From contig CANKXQ010000089.1 of the NCBI GenBank assembly GCA_947487745.1, positions 1 to 5,923 of the forward strand: DNA of 5,923 nt, written 5' to 3'. Of the stretch, positions 3,845 to 5,923 are shown piece after piece (the first letter of the stretch is position 1; every line of letters begins with the position of its first letter). Origin of the DNA: Spartobacteria bacterium (lineage in GTDB: Bacteria > Verrucomicrobiota > Verrucomicrobiia > Chthoniobacterales > Terrimicrobiaceae). The translations under genes were made by a program, and so were the position numbers. Under the pieces are notes generated by a model. It worked only from the letters and a program-made list of their open reading frames with translations. It searched no databases and was not told the origin of the DNA.

Positions 3845-5923
3845 ATGCAAAAAAGCCATCTCATCAATCGGAATGTTGGAGTCGCGATCTTGATTGCGGC
3901 ATCGACCATGGGCACGCTTTTCTCTCAGGGCTCCGTGCAACGAATGGACGAAGTTCAGGTGCGCGCCGATTACGACCGTGAGGTCAACGGCGCCTTTTTA
4001 CCGGATGTCGATGGCACAAAAATCCACGCAGGAAAAAAAACCTCGAATATCGATTTGGAGCAGATTCCAGACATCAGCATGGACAACTACCGGCAGGTTA
4101 TTTCCAAAACGCCGGGTCTCGTCCTCGCCGAGGAAAACACGCCGCTGCTGAGCATCGGGTATCGCGGCTACGATCCGCACCGGACGCAGTTTTTCCAAGT
4201 CCTCGAGGATGGCATCCCGATCCATGCGGACATGGTGGGATATCCCGAGGCCTACTACACGCCGCCGCTTGATGCCGTTGAAAGCGTCGAGGTGGTCCGT
4301 GGTGGTGCAGCGCTCATGTATGGTCCACAGCCAGCCGGCGCGATCAATTTTGTCATGAAAAAACCGCCGCTGGACACGCCATTCACTGTCGAGTCCACAA
4401 ACATCCTCGGCAGTTTCGACATGTATTCGAATTTCACCTCCTTCGGCGGCACGCTCGGGAAATTCGGCTACTACGGCTACTACGATCACCAGCAGACGGA
4501 CGGCTTCCGCGAGGCGAACAGCGACTTTTTTCTGAATGCCTGGGGCGGCACATTCGCTCTCGATGCCACAGGCCCCGTGCGCTGGTATTTGAATGCCACA
4601 GCGTATGACGAAACCCATGGCGAGCCCGGTGGACTCACGCTGGAAAATGGTCCGAATACCGTCAACTACAACGCCGACCGCGATGGCACCTCGCGCTTCC
4701 ACGACCGCATGCGGGTGAGTCGCTACGCCGTTTCGGTGATCAACGAGTGGGACATCTCGGACCGCACGCTCTTCACCTTCCGCACATGGTTCGACTACTA
4801 CCTGCGCTTCAGCCGCCGTCAGAACGGAGGAGGCTTCGGCACACTGCCCACTGGGCCAAAAGCCCAGACCAACCAGATCGAGAACCAGCAATTCTACACC
4901 TACGGCGCAGAGCCGCGCATGAGTCATAATTGGGACTGGCTTGGAAACACCCACACGCTCACCGGCGGCATGATGTTCTACTACGACTGGTCGCCGCGCG
5001 TGGATCAGACTGGCAACTCGCCCACGGCAATGACCGGCAGCACGGTGAACCAAAGCAACCGCGAGAGCGTTTACTACAGCCTCTTCGCCGAGAATCTCTT
5101 TCAATTTGGCAGCTTCTCCATCACTCCCGGATTCCGTCTCGAGAACATCTGGCAAAGCGTGCGCGAGCTCGTGAACAAATCCTCTTTCCAGACCGGCAAG
5201 CCTCTCCAGGACGAGACGACTTATAACTTCGCCCCTCTCTTCGGCCTCGGCCTCGAATACGACTTCACGCCCGAGGTGGCTGTTTACGCCAATGTCTCGC
5301 AGGCCTACCGTCCGCCGATCTTCACACAGGCCGTCCCCACCTCGCCGAATGTCGCCGTCGTCGGCAATCTGCAGGAGAGCAACATCGTGAACTACGAAAT
5401 CGGCTTCCAAGGAGAACCCGCTGATTGGATCACATGGGACACGAGTTTTTTCCTCATCGACAACTCCGACCAGATCGGCTCCCGCGCTGTAAATGACGGC
5501 CAGATCACAACCGTTATCGAAAATTCCGGCCGCTCCATTGTCTATGGCTGGGACCTCTACACGGAAGTCGACTTCGTTGGCGCCGCAAACGCCGCCTGGA
5601 ACAAAGACGAAGGCAAAGGCTGGGTCGACCGCTACGGTTCCATTTCCGCCTACACCGCGCTCACCTTGCAAAATGGACAATTCATCAACGGCCCGAACAA
5701 TGGAAAAACTCCACAGTATCTCTCCGACTACATCCTCCGCCTCGGCCTCACCTACAACTGGCGCGACCGCATCAAAGCCGCCTTCATGGGCAATTTCATG
5801 GGCTCCAGCTACGCCGCCGACAACAACACCGCCAACCGCTTCATCCCCGCTTACAATGTCTGGGACCTCACCGTCGAAGCCAAAGTCTACAAAGACACCG
5901 TCAGCGCCATCGCCGGTGGGAAC
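3845..5923 (+). CDS. FecA-like TonB-dependent outer-membrane receptor (3' end outside window)
   Basis: The frame stays open for 693 codons to the right edge. It encodes an outer-membrane beta-barrel importer gated by TonB. An N-terminal signal peptide (about 1-27, hydrophobic VAILIAASTMGTLF, likely cut near S27-Q28) is followed by a TonB box, MDEVQVRA (34-41). The plug domain (about 70-172) carries MDNYRQVISKTPG (79-91), IGYRGYDPHRTQFFQVLEDG (Arg107), VESVEVVRGGAALMYGP (Arg152) and QPAGAINFVMK (162-172). The rest is an aromatic-rich barrel of alternating strands. The plug resembles FecA (ferric dicitrate) receptors, but ligand residues cannot be read off, so the substrate is unknown; an iron chelate is the best guess. 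No STN signalling domain precedes the TonB box. No Shine-Dalgarno is visible before ATG 3845. By family length, roughly the last one to four strands and the terminal aromatic residue are missing. Confidence 0.93.
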   Translation, partial: MQKSHLINRNVGVAILIAASTMGTLFSQGSVQRMDEVQVRADYDREVNGAFLPDVDGTKIHAGKKTSNIDLEQIPDISMDNYRQVISKTPGLVLAEENTPLLSIGYRGYDPHRTQFFQVLEDGIPIHADMVGYPEAYYTPPLDAVESVEVVRGGAALMYGPQPAGAINFVMKKPPLDTPFTVESTNILGSFDMYSNFTSFGGTLGKFGYYGYYDHQQTDGFREANSDFFLNAWGGTFALDATGPVRWYLNATAYDETHGEPGGLTLENGPNTVNYNADRDGTSRFHDRMRVSRYAVSVINEWDISDRTLFTFRTWFDYYLRFSRRQNGGGFGTLPTGPKAQTNQIENQQFYTYGAEPRMSHNWDWLGNTHTLTGGMMFYYDWSPRVDQTGNSPTAMTGSTVNQSNRESVYYSLFAENLFQFGSFSITPGFRLENIWQSVRELVNKSSFQTGKPLQDETTYNFAPLFGLGLEYDFTPEVAVYANVSQAYRPPIFTQAVPTSPNVAVVGNLQESNIVNYEIGFQGEPADWITWDTSFFLIDNSDQIGSRAVNDGQITTVIENSGRSIVYGWDLYTEVDFVGAANAAWNKDEGKGWVDRYGSISAYTALTLQNGQFINGPNNGKTPQYLSDYILRLGLTYNWRDRIKAAFMGNFMGSSYAADNNTANRFIPAYNVWDLTVEAKVYKDTVSAIAGGN

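Noticed and set aside
3998..5680. A long open frame of 560 codons on the minus strand opposite the receptor gene.
   Set aside because: It is exactly antisense to a gene with a clear TonB-dependent receptor protein. Its translation shows no domain pattern or membrane segments and is Val/Ala/Glu-rich, as expected from the complement of GC-biased codons.
1..5923. Searched for insertion sequences, CRISPR arrays, tRNA genes, attachment sites and an undescribed defence or biosynthetic system.
   Set aside because: All coding space is accounted for by recognisable families, the gaps are under about 110 bases, and no spaced repeats, transposase-like proteins or tRNA-like folds were seen.

Overview
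This looks like a chromosomal segment from a Gram-negative (diderm) bacterium. The outer-membrane TonB-dependent receptor and the complete ExbB-ExbD-TonB set show the double membrane directly. Base composition is moderately GC-rich by eye and even across the genes, with no sign of recent transfer. The phylum cannot be fixed from the sequence. The style of the HscA-like Hsp70 and the short exbB-exbD-tonB operon would fit the Verrucomicrobiota/PVC group, but that is a weak inference.

Layout. The left edge (1-127, +) is the 3' end of infA (initiation factor IF-1). It is followed after 34 bases by a complete gene for a compact 564-residue Hsp70 chaperone (162-1856, +), probably in the same transcript. 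Just past it lies a perfect 38-bp palindrome (1884-1921), which is the obvious bidirectional terminator for two convergent transcripts. On the minus strand, reading leftward, is a tight operon exbB (3735-3043), exbD (3036-2629), tonB (2606-1947). These encode the proton-motive-force-driven motor and the periplasm-spanning TonB. Divergent from it, a large FecA-like TonB-dependent outer-membrane receptor starts at 3845 (+) and stays open to the right edge (693 codons visible, last strands missing).

How the genes work together. The right two thirds form a self-contained outer-membrane import module: receptor plus its own energy-transducing complex, transcribed divergently from a roughly 109-base shared control region. 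That region carries two near-identical 15-bp palindromes, TGAGAC-N3-GTCTCA, with centres 31 bp apart. They resemble Fur boxes of the TGAGAATNATTCTCA type, which predicts that both transcripts are co-repressed in iron-replete cells. The receptor has no N-terminal signalling domain, so a FecIR-type sigma/anti-sigma circuit is not expected. The left third (infA-hsp70) is a housekeeping/proteostasis unit with no visible functional tie to the import module.

There is no mobile element, CRISPR array, tRNA or rRNA in the window. All intergenic gaps are shorter than about 110 bases. The most unusual points are the paired operator, the perfect palindrome between convergent genes, the shortened nucleotide-binding domain of the Hsp70, a small hairpin between its Shine-Dalgarno-like sequence and its start codon, and a C9 tract in tonB. 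I found no convincing wholly new system.
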